From Christensenella sp. UBA2853 (GTDB taxonomy: Bacteria > Bacillota > Clostridia > Christensenellales > Aristaeellaceae), in assembly GCA_002350845.1 (NCBI GenBank), contig DEFL01000005.1:101266-165265 (forward strand): a stretch of 64,000 bases of DNA, written 5' to 3'. Every line of letters starts with the position of its first letter. Positions within the stretch are counted from its first letter, which is position 1. Both the position numbers and the translations under genes were made by a program. Positions 16,394-24,680 of this stretch are shown piece after piece. The notes under the pieces are model-generated. The model did no database searches. It saw only the letters and a list, made by a program, of their open reading frames with translations, and had not been told where the DNA came from.

Positions 16394-18697
16394 ATGACAC
16401 ATTCCGAACGCAAAAGCATGAAGCTTTTGCGCAGTTATTTCCTGACTTACGCAGCCGTACTGCTGATTCCGGTCATCGCAGCCTGCATCAGCCAGCTTAT
16501 GGCCATGCAGAGTATTCGGGTCGATATAGAGTCGGATAATCAGGTACTGCTCCAGCAGGCAGGCTCCATTCTGGATCTGCAGATGAAAGAGCTCAATGAC
16601 ATCGGGACGCAGATGGCAAACAACACGATCCTCAGCAGCCTGCGTTCAGTGGAAAATCCACTGGACTACCCGAATATCAACGCGTATTTCCGCATGCAGG
16701 ATGCCCTGCCCTCTCATCACACCATGACCAGTTTTCTCTACGATTATTTCCTGTTCTTCAACAAAGGACAGCTCGCGCTGAATGACCGGCATGTCTATTC
16801 CTATGACGATTTGTATTCATTGTATATGCATTCGCCCGGTCAGAGTCTGGAAGCATGGAAACAGGAAATCGAAACAGTGCCTGTATCGGGCAGCTGCCGC
16901 CTCCGGCATGTCCGTCTTCTGGAAGAAGAGCCTTCCAGAGAGGCCACGCTCATTGCCATTTCTTTTCCCTTCCTTCCCTATTCCAGCAAAGACGGACAGA
17001 TTGTCCTCTATGTCGATCAGCAGATGTTCCTGGACCTTCTCCAGGCCTTCCAGCTTCAGGATCACGAAATTGCCTATATTGAAAGCCCGGATGGCGTTAT
17101 TCTTGCAAGCCTGGCTTCTGATGACTCCTCTGCGGACGCACTGAAATCTTCACTCGCCGCCCAGCCGCTGAATGTCAACCTTCTCCGCACGCGGATTGAT
17201 CAGAAGGATATTCTGGCTTCACGCTTTCATTCCGATCAGACAGGGTTCAACATCGTCATTGGACGTTCCACATCCCGGGTCTACGCCCGATTGACCACCA
17301 TTCAGTACCTGGTCGGTTTCGCCCTTGTTTTTGCGCTGCTGCTGGGCATTCTTTTCAGCTATATGTTTTCAAGGCAGAACAGCCGTTACCTGGGCCGTCT
17401 GGTAGACGATACACAGCTTCCGCAGCTGAATCAGATGAGTTACTCCCGGGCATTTCAGCGTCTGCGCCAGACATTTGAAGACATTCAGATTGCCAACGAT
17501 TCCATGGAAAAGGCCCTGACCAATCAGCAGGCCTATCTGAAGAAATCCTTTCTTTCCCAGCTGCTCAACGGTGACTTTTCGGATGAGGAAAAAGCACTCG
17601 CCATTGCACGGAATATCCCCTCTTTCCACCCGAATGCTCCCATGCGCGTCCTGTTGCTCCATTTTTCCAGCGACAGCGGTCTGAGCGGTGATGCTGCAGA
17701 ACTGCAGCTTTCGGTCAACTGCACAGCCGTCATCCGTCTTTCGATCGACTCTCTGGAACCGGACGCGCTGCGCACCAGCCGATCGGACAGCGATTATGTC
17801 ATTCTATTGTGCGGTGACCAGCTTTCTGAGCGGATTGACCGCCTGGTCGGGCTGATCCGTTCCAATCTGCCGGAAGACATCAACAGCTGTCTGTTCGCTT
17901 ACGCCGGAGAACCGGTTGACCGCCTGCTGGATGTCGTCCGCAGCTGGGAGAGCGCCTGCTCCATGATCTATATCCAGAGTTCCCCGGATGAAGTCCCTGT
18001 CCAGTATTTCAGGGAGAGCGGAAACGCACGGTTTGAAGTCTTCTACCCGCAGGACCTGCAGAAGCGCCTGATTAACTGTGTCATGAACGATGACATCCCG
18101 GGAATGGAGGAGATTCTGAATCTCCTGAAAGAAAAGAACACCCAGGGCACAGACATGCCGGCTTATATTGCTCATCTGCTGGTCAACAGCCTGATCAGCA
18201 CACTCCTGCAGATCAATACCCTGGCGGATCTGCCTCAGGAATATTCAGAACGGATTCTTTCCCGGCTGATGGAGATCATGGCCATGCCAGGACATGCACA
18301 GCTTGAGCAGGTTCACCAGCTCTATGGATCCTTGTGCGAATCCATCCGTCAAAATAAAAGCGACCTGGGAAAATCCCAGGCGATGGATGAAATTACGGAC
18401 TATATCCAGAATCATTATATGGATCCTGACATTTCGCTCACAAGCGTGGCCGATCTGTTCCATGTTTCCGAATCCTACCTGTCCTTTACCTTCAAAGCGC
18501 AGAAAGGCATCAATTTCTTCACCTATCTGGAGGATCTTCGAATCGCCCATGCCAAGTCACTTCTGCGTCATACCAATCTGAAAATCAGTGAGATTGCCGA
18601 GCAGTCCGGCTATGCTTCTGCGAATTCCTTCTGTCGGGCCTTCAAACGCAAGACCGGCATCAGCGCCTCGAGTTACCGCAATGACGCAGAAGCGTGA
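16394..18697 (+). CDS. membrane-bound AraC-family transcriptional regulator (YtdP/YesS-like)
   Basis: The 767-residue protein has a transmembrane helix at residues 14-36, an extracytoplasmic sensor region (about 37-300) and a second helix at about 302-325 (YLVGFALVFALLLGILFSYMF). A cytoplasmic linker follows, then a C-terminal AraC/XylS DNA-binding domain (about 665-767) with two helix-turn-helix motifs, SLTSVADLFHVSESYLS and KISEIAEQSGYASANSFCRAF. Such one-component membrane regulators typically control neighbouring sugar ABC transporters and glycosidases. It is preceded by a perfect LacI-type operator and followed by a terminator. The ligand is unknown. Confidence 0.9.
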   Translation: MTHSERKSMKLLRSYFLTYAAVLLIPVIAACISQLMAMQSIRVDIESDNQVLLQQAGSILDLQMKELNDIGTQMANNTILSSLRSVENPLDYPNINAYFRMQDALPSHHTMTSFLYDYFLFFNKGQLALNDRHVYSYDDLYSLYMHSPGQSLEAWKQEIETVPVSGSCRLRHVRLLEEEPSREATLIAISFPFLPYSSKDGQIVLYVDQQMFLDLLQAFQLQDHEIAYIESPDGVILASLASDDSSADALKSSLAAQPLNVNLLRTRIDQKDILASRFHSDQTGFNIVIGRSTSRVYARLTTIQYLVGFALVFALLLGILFSYMFSRQNSRYLGRLVDDTQLPQLNQMSYSRAFQRLRQTFEDIQIANDSMEKALTNQQAYLKKSFLSQLLNGDFSDEEKALAIARNIPSFHPNAPMRVLLLHFSSDSGLSGDAAELQLSVNCTAVIRLSIDSLEPDALRTSRSDSDYVILLCGDQLSERIDRLVGLIRSNLPEDINSCLFAYAGEPVDRLLDVVRSWESACSMIYIQSSPDEVPVQYFRESGNARFEVFYPQDLQKRLINCVMNDDIPGMEEILNLLKEKNTQGTDMPAYIAHLLVNSLISTLLQINTLADLPQEYSERILSRLMEIMAMPGHAQLEQVHQLYGSLCESIRQNKSDLGKSQAMDEITDYIQNHYMDPDISLTSVADLFHVSESYLSFTFKAQKGINFFTYLEDLRIAHAKSLLRHTNLKISEIAEQSGYASANSFCRAFKRKTGISASSYRNDAEA

Positions 18698-18706
18698 CAG
18701 GTTGAA

Positions 18707-18742
18707 AAAGAGGAATGACCCACCCGGCCATTCCTCTTTTTT
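18707..18742. terminator. bidirectional terminator
   Basis: AAAGAGGAATGACC and GGCCATTCCTCTTT pair with a five-base loop and one mismatch. T runs follow on both strands. It separates the converging AraC-type and carboxylesterase genes. Confidence 0.88.
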
Positions 18743-18763
18743 CATGCTTTCAGATCACTGTTC

Positions 18764-20290
18764 TCAGCATCCGTTCCGGCGCAGGTAGCACTGGATCAGA
18801 ATCTTCATTTTCTCATCCGGTTCCTCTGTGCTCAGATGCGGCACATCGTCAAACACCATGCATGCGTTGTTCTCCGGCGTATAGGCTTCCCAGTTGGGCA
18901 TCATTTCACCCGTGCTGTCCTCGCCGTTCGGGTTCCCGCTGCGAATGAAGTTGGCCCAGTAATTGCACATCTGTCTGGCCAGATCATAATGCTTTCCGAC
19001 AAACGGTCTCCAGCACTTGGCAAGGGTTTCAAAGAAGAACCACAGGTCCACCGAATGGAAGGTTCCCGCATGATCCCATCCCGGTATTTCAGCATCAAAA
19101 TTGTAATAGTACAGCGGCTGCCCTGTATGCAGCTCAGCATTTCGTCTGCCCATGGCCCGGATAGCCAGGTCAATGCTCGGCACACAGGCCTGTTTCCTGA
19201 TCTCTTCCATGTCCGCCTGCAGATCAAACTGTGCAAGGAAAGCATCCGCATCCTCACCAAACACCTCTCTGCACATGGCGGTGAACTCTTCCCTGGTCTT
19301 CTCCTCGGGTGCCACAAAGAACTCAGAAGATGTTCTTCCCAGCAGAACAGGGCACTGCAGCCGCTGATTGTTCAGGAACATGGTCATCGAATTGCCGATG
19401 CTGAAGCAGTCATCCTGGACCGTTCCCCAGAAGGAATGATACTCCCGGATCTTCGCCATCAGCGTCTTTTCATCGATCTTCCTGGCTTCCTCGAGGGTTT
19501 TCACGCCAAGGAAATCAAAGAACTTCACGCCTTCCTGCTCCGCTTCTTTCAGTTTCGGCTGACGGCCGAAGCGGCGCGCGCTGGGATACACGTTGCCTGA
19601 AACACCGCTTTCCACAATGGCCTTCTGGAACAATCCGGTATTCTGAGGCGAAGTCAGCTGGCTCATGACACTTCCGCCGCCTGCGGACTGTCCGCCGATG
19701 GTGATGTTCTCCGGATCTCCGCCGAATGCCGCAATGTTCCGCTTGACCCAGCGGGTACCAGCCTGCTGATCCAGATGCCCGAAATTCGCCGGTGCGTCCG
19801 GCTGCTGGGCGGTAATCTCCGGATGGCAGAGGAAGCCGAATGCATTGAGCCGGTAATTGACAGACACCACCACAATGCCTCTGCGCGCAATCCGCTCCCC
19901 ATCAAATTCCATCTCTGAGGGATGCCCCACCTGAAGCCCGCCGCCAAAATACCAGACGAACACCGGAAGCTTTTCCTCATGCGGATGCGCAGGTGCCCAT
20001 ACATTCAGATACAGGCAGTCCTCACTCATTTCCAGGTCCGGATCCACGGACCATTCCCGCGTATACACGTTCTTTTCATCCAGCGGCGGCACATCCTGCA
20101 TGGAAATCGGCTTAAAGTCGAAGCAGTCCAGTACGCCGTCCCAGTCCGCGCAGGGCTGAGGCGCACGCCAGCGGTTCTCACCCACCGGAGGTGCTGCAAA
20201 CGGGATGCCCTTGTAGGCTGTGATCCTCGGGTCCGCGGCCTGAATGCCTCTCACCCAGCCATTCTCTGTCCTGACCTGTCTGATAAACAT
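18764..20290 (-). CDS. type B carboxylesterase family protein
   Basis: A 508-residue alpha/beta hydrolase of the carboxylesterase/cholinesterase family. Landmarks are YKGIPFAAPPVG near residue 30, SEDCLYLNVW near 88 and the oxyanion segment YFGGGLQVG near 112. The nucleophile elbow is GQSAGGGSV near 200. A FHSVDLWFFFE near 405 supplies the catalytic histidine. No signal peptide is present. In a glycosidase operon the likely role is removal of acyl groups from imported oligosaccharides, which is inference. GAGGAG lies seven bases before the ATG. It is the last gene of an apparent minus-strand operon with a solute-binding protein and a GH95 enzyme. Confidence 0.9.
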   Translation of the reverse strand: MFIRQVRTENGWVRGIQAADPRITAYKGIPFAAPPVGENRWRAPQPCADWDGVLDCFDFKPISMQDVPPLDEKNVYTREWSVDPDLEMSEDCLYLNVWAPAHPHEEKLPVFVWYFGGGLQVGHPSEMEFDGERIARRGIVVVSVNYRLNAFGFLCHPEITAQQPDAPANFGHLDQQAGTRWVKRNIAAFGGDPENITIGGQSAGGGSVMSQLTSPQNTGLFQKAIVESGVSGNVYPSARRFGRQPKLKEAEQEGVKFFDFLGVKTLEEARKIDEKTLMAKIREYHSFWGTVQDDCFSIGNSMTMFLNNQRLQCPVLLGRTSSEFFVAPEEKTREEFTAMCREVFGEDADAFLAQFDLQADMEEIRKQACVPSIDLAIRAMGRRNAELHTGQPLYYYNFDAEIPGWDHAGTFHSVDLWFFFETLAKCWRPFVGKHYDLARQMCNYWANFIRSGNPNGEDSTGEMMPNWEAYTPENNACMVFDDVPHLSTEEPDEKMKILIQCYLRRNGC

Positions 20291-20329
20291 GCTTATTCTC
20301 CTCTCTGATCTGATTGAAAACAGACTTGA

Positions 20330-22681
20330 TTATTTCACGATATAGTGTTCTCCGGCCTGGGCTGTGAACTTCCAGCCCCACTGTGTTTTTTCAGCCGGAA
20401 CCGGTGCATCCCCGTGCCAGATGCCATGCATGCCGTCCGCCCTGATTTCCACACTTCCTGTGCGCTGCGCACAAACCTCAGCCTCTCTGAGTTTTCCGTC
20501 CGTCCATGCCATATCCACGCGGACTCCGCCTCTGGCCCTGAGGCCCTGCACACGGCCGTTTTTCCATTCCGGCGGAAGCGCAGGCAGAAGATGAACGATG
20601 CCCGTATGACTCTGGAGCAGTGTCTCAGCCATGCCGGCCACAGCACCCAGATTGCCGTCGATCTGGAAAATCCTGCGGCCGTTGAAAAAGCTGTCCGCCG
20701 CGCGGCCGATCATCTGATCGATTGCCTTTCCTGCCAATGCGCCATCCAGAAGGCGTGCATACTGGCACATGCGCCATGCCAGCGGCCAGCCGCCGCCGTC
20801 TGTCCCGTTCTCCACACGCAGCTCGATTGACCTGCGCACGGCCTGCATCATGTCCGGTGTATCTTTCCAGTTCATCTGACTGCTCGGATAGGAAGCATAG
20901 AGATGCGAAATATGACTCATGCCCGGCATTTTTTCAGGCAGTTCTTCCCGCCATTCGAGCAGCTGACCCCTGGATCCGATTCTGTCCTCCGGCAATCGTG
21001 CCGCGGCCTGGCGGAATTCCTCTGTCCAGTCGTCCTCCTCGCCAAGCAGGCCGTCTGCCTGAATGCAGGCTGAGAACAGATCCCGCAGGATCTGATTGTC
21101 CATGGCCGGTCCCGCGCAGATCGGCGAATCATACCCATCCGGCAGGATATACCGGTTTTCAGGTGACAGAGACGGACAGGTCACAAGATGCCCGGTTCCG
21201 TCCTCGGTAAGAAAATCCACAAAGAAAATCGCAAACTCGCGCATCACCGGCCGCCACTTCCGCAGGAAATCCAGGTCTCCGGTAAACAGGAAATGTTCCC
21301 AGAGGTGCATGGCCATCCATGCGCCTCCGGCCGTCCATGACGTGGACGCCATATACTGGTCCTGCGGTGCCGTGTCGCCATAGTAGTCCGTGTTGTGATG
21401 GCAGACCGAGCCTCTGGCCCCGTACATCACCCGGGCGGTCTTTTTCCCGCGCTCACACACCGTCTCAATAAGGGAAAAGAGCGATTCATGCGTTTCACTC
21501 AGTGCGCACACCTCGGCGGGCCAGTAATTCATCTGTATATTGATGTTGGTCGTATACTTGCTGTCCCACATCGGGGCAAACTCCTTGCACCAGATGCCCT
21601 GCAGATTCAGCGCGGCAGAATCCTCCCGGCCGCCGGACAGCATCAGATACCGGCCAAAGGCAAAATACAGGGCTGCGAGACCCGGGTCACTCTTTCCCTC
21701 TCTGACTTCTGCAATTCTCCGGTCTGTGGGAAGCTCACTCCCGTCTTCCAGCGCAAGCACGCAGCGCTCCATGCGCGGCTGGAAATCCTCCAGATGCCGC
21801 TGCAAAAGTGCATCAAACCCCAGTTCCCTGGCCGCCTGCACCTTTTCCATGGCCCAGGCAGCCGGTTCCTTCTCCCGGTTGTCCGTGGCTGCGGCGAGAT
21901 AAATGCAGACACTGGACGCCCCGTCTGTATACAGCTGGGTATATGCATCCTCTGCACTTCCGTCTGTGTCCATGCCCAGTGCGAGCCCAAACACGGTTCC
22001 GCCTGCATTGCCGCCGGCCGTCAGGGTCCTTTCATCCACCGTATGATTGAAATCCAGGAACATGCTTCCCCATCCGCCGGCCCGGATCATCTTGCCGGGA
22101 CGCCTCGGGTCCGGGACCATGCCTTCAAAGATATAACCTCGGTCATACCGGATGTTCAGCTGGAGAGCTCCAGAGCGGTCTGCCCGGTAGCGGATGCACA
22201 GAACCTGGTCCGGATGGGAAATGAAGCACTCGCGTGTCATCTGTACATCGTTTTCCCTCCATGTCACCCGGTGCACACCCTGCATCAGGTCCAGTTCCTG
22301 CCGGTAGTCTTCTGTGCCTTCGCTGTTTGGCGCCCAGCCTGCAGAAAATGGTGAAAGGCAGTTCACGCCGATGTCGAGTTCGCCCAGCGACTCATAATGC
22401 CGCATGGAATACGGAGCACCCAGCATGTAGCGCTGAATCAGGTCTTCTGCCTCCCGGATTTCTCCGGCAAAGACATGCCGGCGAATCTCAGGCAGTGCAT
22501 CTTTCAGCCTCGGGTTGTCCCGCTCCATGGCCTTCCCGTACCACAGACTGTCCTCATTGAGCTGGATGCGCTCCACCCGGGTATGACCGTACACCATAGC
22601 CCCGAGGCGTCCATTGCCCAGCGGCAGTGCATCCGCCCAAGCATCCGCAGCATGGGTATACCACATGGTTTCTTTTTTCAT
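20330..22681 (-). CDS. GH95 family alpha-L-fucosidase (or alpha-L-galactosidase)
   Basis: A 783-residue intracellular GH95 enzyme. The N-terminal beta domain opens with ALPLGNGRLGAMVYG and IQLNEDSLWYG. The (alpha/alpha)6 catalytic domain has the conserved paired asparagines in TTNINIQMNYWPAE near 380, the general acid region CPSLSPENRY near 505, HISHLYASYPSS near 600, and the Asp in IDGNLGAVAGMAE near 675. These match the catalytic residues known from Bifidobacterium AfcA. The family inverts alpha-1,2-linked L-fucose or L-galactose. No signal peptide is seen, so it acts on imported oligosaccharide. The start at 22681 is taken from the family N-terminus. The longer frame to 22840 overlaps the upstream gene. 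Confidence 0.92.
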   Translation of the reverse strand: MKKETMWYTHAADAWADALPLGNGRLGAMVYGHTRVERIQLNEDSLWYGKAMERDNPRLKDALPEIRRHVFAGEIREAEDLIQRYMLGAPYSMRHYESLGELDIGVNCLSPFSAGWAPNSEGTEDYRQELDLMQGVHRVTWRENDVQMTRECFISHPDQVLCIRYRADRSGALQLNIRYDRGYIFEGMVPDPRRPGKMIRAGGWGSMFLDFNHTVDERTLTAGGNAGGTVFGLALGMDTDGSAEDAYTQLYTDGASSVCIYLAAATDNREKEPAAWAMEKVQAARELGFDALLQRHLEDFQPRMERCVLALEDGSELPTDRRIAEVREGKSDPGLAALYFAFGRYLMLSGGREDSAALNLQGIWCKEFAPMWDSKYTTNINIQMNYWPAEVCALSETHESLFSLIETVCERGKKTARVMYGARGSVCHHNTDYYGDTAPQDQYMASTSWTAGGAWMAMHLWEHFLFTGDLDFLRKWRPVMREFAIFFVDFLTEDGTGHLVTCPSLSPENRYILPDGYDSPICAGPAMDNQILRDLFSACIQADGLLGEEDDWTEEFRQAAARLPEDRIGSRGQLLEWREELPEKMPGMSHISHLYASYPSSQMNWKDTPDMMQAVRRSIELRVENGTDGGGWPLAWRMCQYARLLDGALAGKAIDQMIGRAADSFFNGRRIFQIDGNLGAVAGMAETLLQSHTGIVHLLPALPPEWKNGRVQGLRARGGVRVDMAWTDGKLREAEVCAQRTGSVEIRADGMHGIWHGDAPVPAEKTQWGWKFTAQAGEHYIVK

Positions 22682-22733
22682 GTTCCTGTACCTCGCATCT
22701 TCCGTTGATAAAGCCCCCATTCCGGGGCCGGAT

Positions 22734-24416
22734 TCACTTTTCTGCGGGATAGGCATCCAGCGCCTGCTGCAAAAGCCGGCAGTATTCCTGCTGTCCCAGC
22801 GTGTTGAGCGTAGCAAGATAGGTATCCCAGTCATTGTCAACGCTCAGCATGCCGGAAATAAAGTAAACCGTGGACTGCCGGACATAGCGGTCAATGGCTT
22901 CCTGATAACTGATCAGCTTTGCCGAAAGGTCGGCAGGAACGGCCACATTGGGAAACACTGTCTCCCGGCCCGGGGCATACTGATCATAGAGTTCCGCGCA
23001 TTTCCAGAGTTCTTCCTCGCCATTCATGACGCCCGGCTGCACCATGTAGCCTCTGCGAAATGCATCATAGTTGGAGGCGATATGGACATCCGAAGGCCAG
23101 ATCGGCAGCTTGTCCCGCTGAAGGTTCCGGCTTTCCAAGAGGACGCGGTAGACTGCCTGAGCATGATCAATTCCTTCTCCATCTCCCGGTGTGCACCAGA
23201 CCCAGTCGATCCCTTCCACGCCGAAATTCTGTACCAGTGTTCCCTCTGAGCTGGCCAGAAAATCAAACAGCTGTACCGCTGTTTCCGGGTCTGAACAGTC
23301 CCGGGTCACCAGCCCGTTGCAGTTGTAAAAATAATTGTAGGCACTCTGATAACTCAGTCTGGTCCCCTCCGGTCCTTCCAGCGGCGGCAGGCAGGTCCAT
23401 TCACTCCAGCTTCCATCCGGAAGCGGCTCAGACAGCTCCTCCGGAAAATATCCGCCGGCCACAGCCCCGACCCGGTGCGGATCCGAGAGGATCCGCGCAT
23501 CCATCTGCTTTCCGTTTTGAGTAAAGGACTGCGCATAGAGGAGTCCATCCTTATACAGGCCGCTGAGATATCGAAGGGCTTCCCTGTAACCGTCTTCGAC
23601 ATAGCAGCAGTGAACGGTGTGATCCTCCACATAGCAGCCGGAGGCCACCGTCTGATTGGTGGAGCCAAAGATGGCATTGTTATGAACAAACGCATTGCTC
23701 AGGAATGTCACCGGGTCCGTGGCCCAGCCTTCCTGGATCTGGCCGATCAGCGGAATCTCGTCCGCCTCACCGTTTTCATTCGGGTCTGCCTGAGCGACTT
23801 TCTCGAGGTAGGAACGGAATGCCGCCGTCGTCTCCGGCAGCTCTCCTCCGCACAGCTTGTCAATCCAGGGCTGATACACCCACATTCTGGCCTGATGCGT
23901 CAGATGAAAGCATTCATTTACGGAACCGTAGCAGTAGATATGTCCGTCTGCCATGGTCAGGTCGTTTCTGTGCTCCGGTCCGCAGATGACATTGAGGCTG
24001 TTCCAGTTCGGGCAGGATACCAGATAGGATTCCAGAGGCAGAACCAGCCCTTCCATGCCGTACAGCGAGCATTCGGCCTTGGTCCAGCGCGTGCACAGAA
24101 GGATATCCGGCAGGATTTTCTCCGTCTCAAGGCGCAGATTCAGCTGCCGCTTTGCATCCGGTCCCGTGAATTCGCCGGTAATGACCAGATCGATATTCGT
24201 CTTTTCCCGAATCCAGTCCTGGACACCGGAATTCGTCACAGAAAAGTTGTCCTGTGTATTGACCACCCAGGCTGTCATCGTCTTTGTCTCTGCGAGCGGA
24301 AACCCATTTCCTGTCGGCAGGATTTCCACGGCCTGTTCCGCCCGGACCGTTCCTGCCAGGAGCAGAAGTGCCAGAAGCAGGCATACAGCTGTCTGTTTTC
24401 CTTTATTCATATTCAT
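22734..24416 (-). CDS. extracellular solute-binding protein of a carbohydrate ABC transporter
   Basis: The 560-residue protein is a family 1 (LipO/YtcQ-type) sugar-binding protein. It has a signal peptide with hydrophobic core LLLALLLLAGT ending VRA and no lipobox cysteine at the cleavage point, so it should be released or held by other means. The mature part shows the alternating lobes and DPNENGEADEIP calcium-like loop common in this group. The start at 24416 follows AAGGA by five bases, and the longer frame to 24602 has no ribosome site and spans the promoter. No permease is adjacent, so it may use the permeases at 29121-31029. A GAAACGTTTC operator lies 21 bases upstream. Confidence 0.88.
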   Translation of the reverse strand: MNMNKGKQTAVCLLLALLLLAGTVRAEQAVEILPTGNGFPLAETKTMTAWVVNTQDNFSVTNSGVQDWIREKTNIDLVITGEFTGPDAKRQLNLRLETEKILPDILLCTRWTKAECSLYGMEGLVLPLESYLVSCPNWNSLNVICGPEHRNDLTMADGHIYCYGSVNECFHLTHQARMWVYQPWIDKLCGGELPETTAAFRSYLEKVAQADPNENGEADEIPLIGQIQEGWATDPVTFLSNAFVHNNAIFGSTNQTVASGCYVEDHTVHCCYVEDGYREALRYLSGLYKDGLLYAQSFTQNGKQMDARILSDPHRVGAVAGGYFPEELSEPLPDGSWSEWTCLPPLEGPEGTRLSYQSAYNYFYNCNGLVTRDCSDPETAVQLFDFLASSEGTLVQNFGVEGIDWVWCTPGDGEGIDHAQAVYRVLLESRNLQRDKLPIWPSDVHIASNYDAFRRGYMVQPGVMNGEEELWKCAELYDQYAPGRETVFPNVAVPADLSAKLISYQEAIDRYVRQSTVYFISGMLSVDNDWDTYLATLNTLGQQEYCRLLQQALDAYPAEK

Positions 24417-24436
24417 GTTGATCCTTCCCGAAAACA

Positions 24437-24446
24437 GAAACGTTTC
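24437..24446. promoter_or_regulatory. LacI-type operator (site 2)
   Basis: GAAACGTTTC, a perfect 10-base palindrome, stands between the TATTATAAA promoter-like sequence and the solute-binding protein start on the minus strand. Confidence 0.65.
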
Positions 24447-24639
24447 ATTTATAATAGGAAGATTCTCGCTGTGATCATTATATTCCTTTTTCTTTGCATC
24501 GCAATATTCATCTTTTCCAGTCACATATTCATTTGCTGAATTCCGAAGAAAGTGTATGCAATACTTTGGGGTTTGCAAAAAAACTGCACACTTTTCACAC
24601 ACTGACCAGGAAGTATGTTATGATGAAAGCACCTCAGGT

Positions 24640-24649
24640 GAAACGTTAC
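24640..24649. promoter_or_regulatory. LacI-type operator (site 3)
   Basis: GAAACGTTAC, one base from a perfect palindrome, lies 32 bases before the GH3 start, just downstream of a TATGAT -10-like element (24619-24624). A TTCACA lies 19 bases further up. Confidence 0.6.
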
Positions 24650-24680
24650 GAAATTGAATACAAAAAAAGGAGAACCTGCC

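Noticed and set aside
22682..22840. Upstream extension of the GH95 gene
   Set aside because: It would overlap the solute-binding protein gene. The family N-terminus begins at the ATG at 22681.
24417..24602. Upstream extension of the solute-binding protein
   Set aside because: It crosses the promoter and operator, lacks a ribosome site, and would bury the signal peptide.
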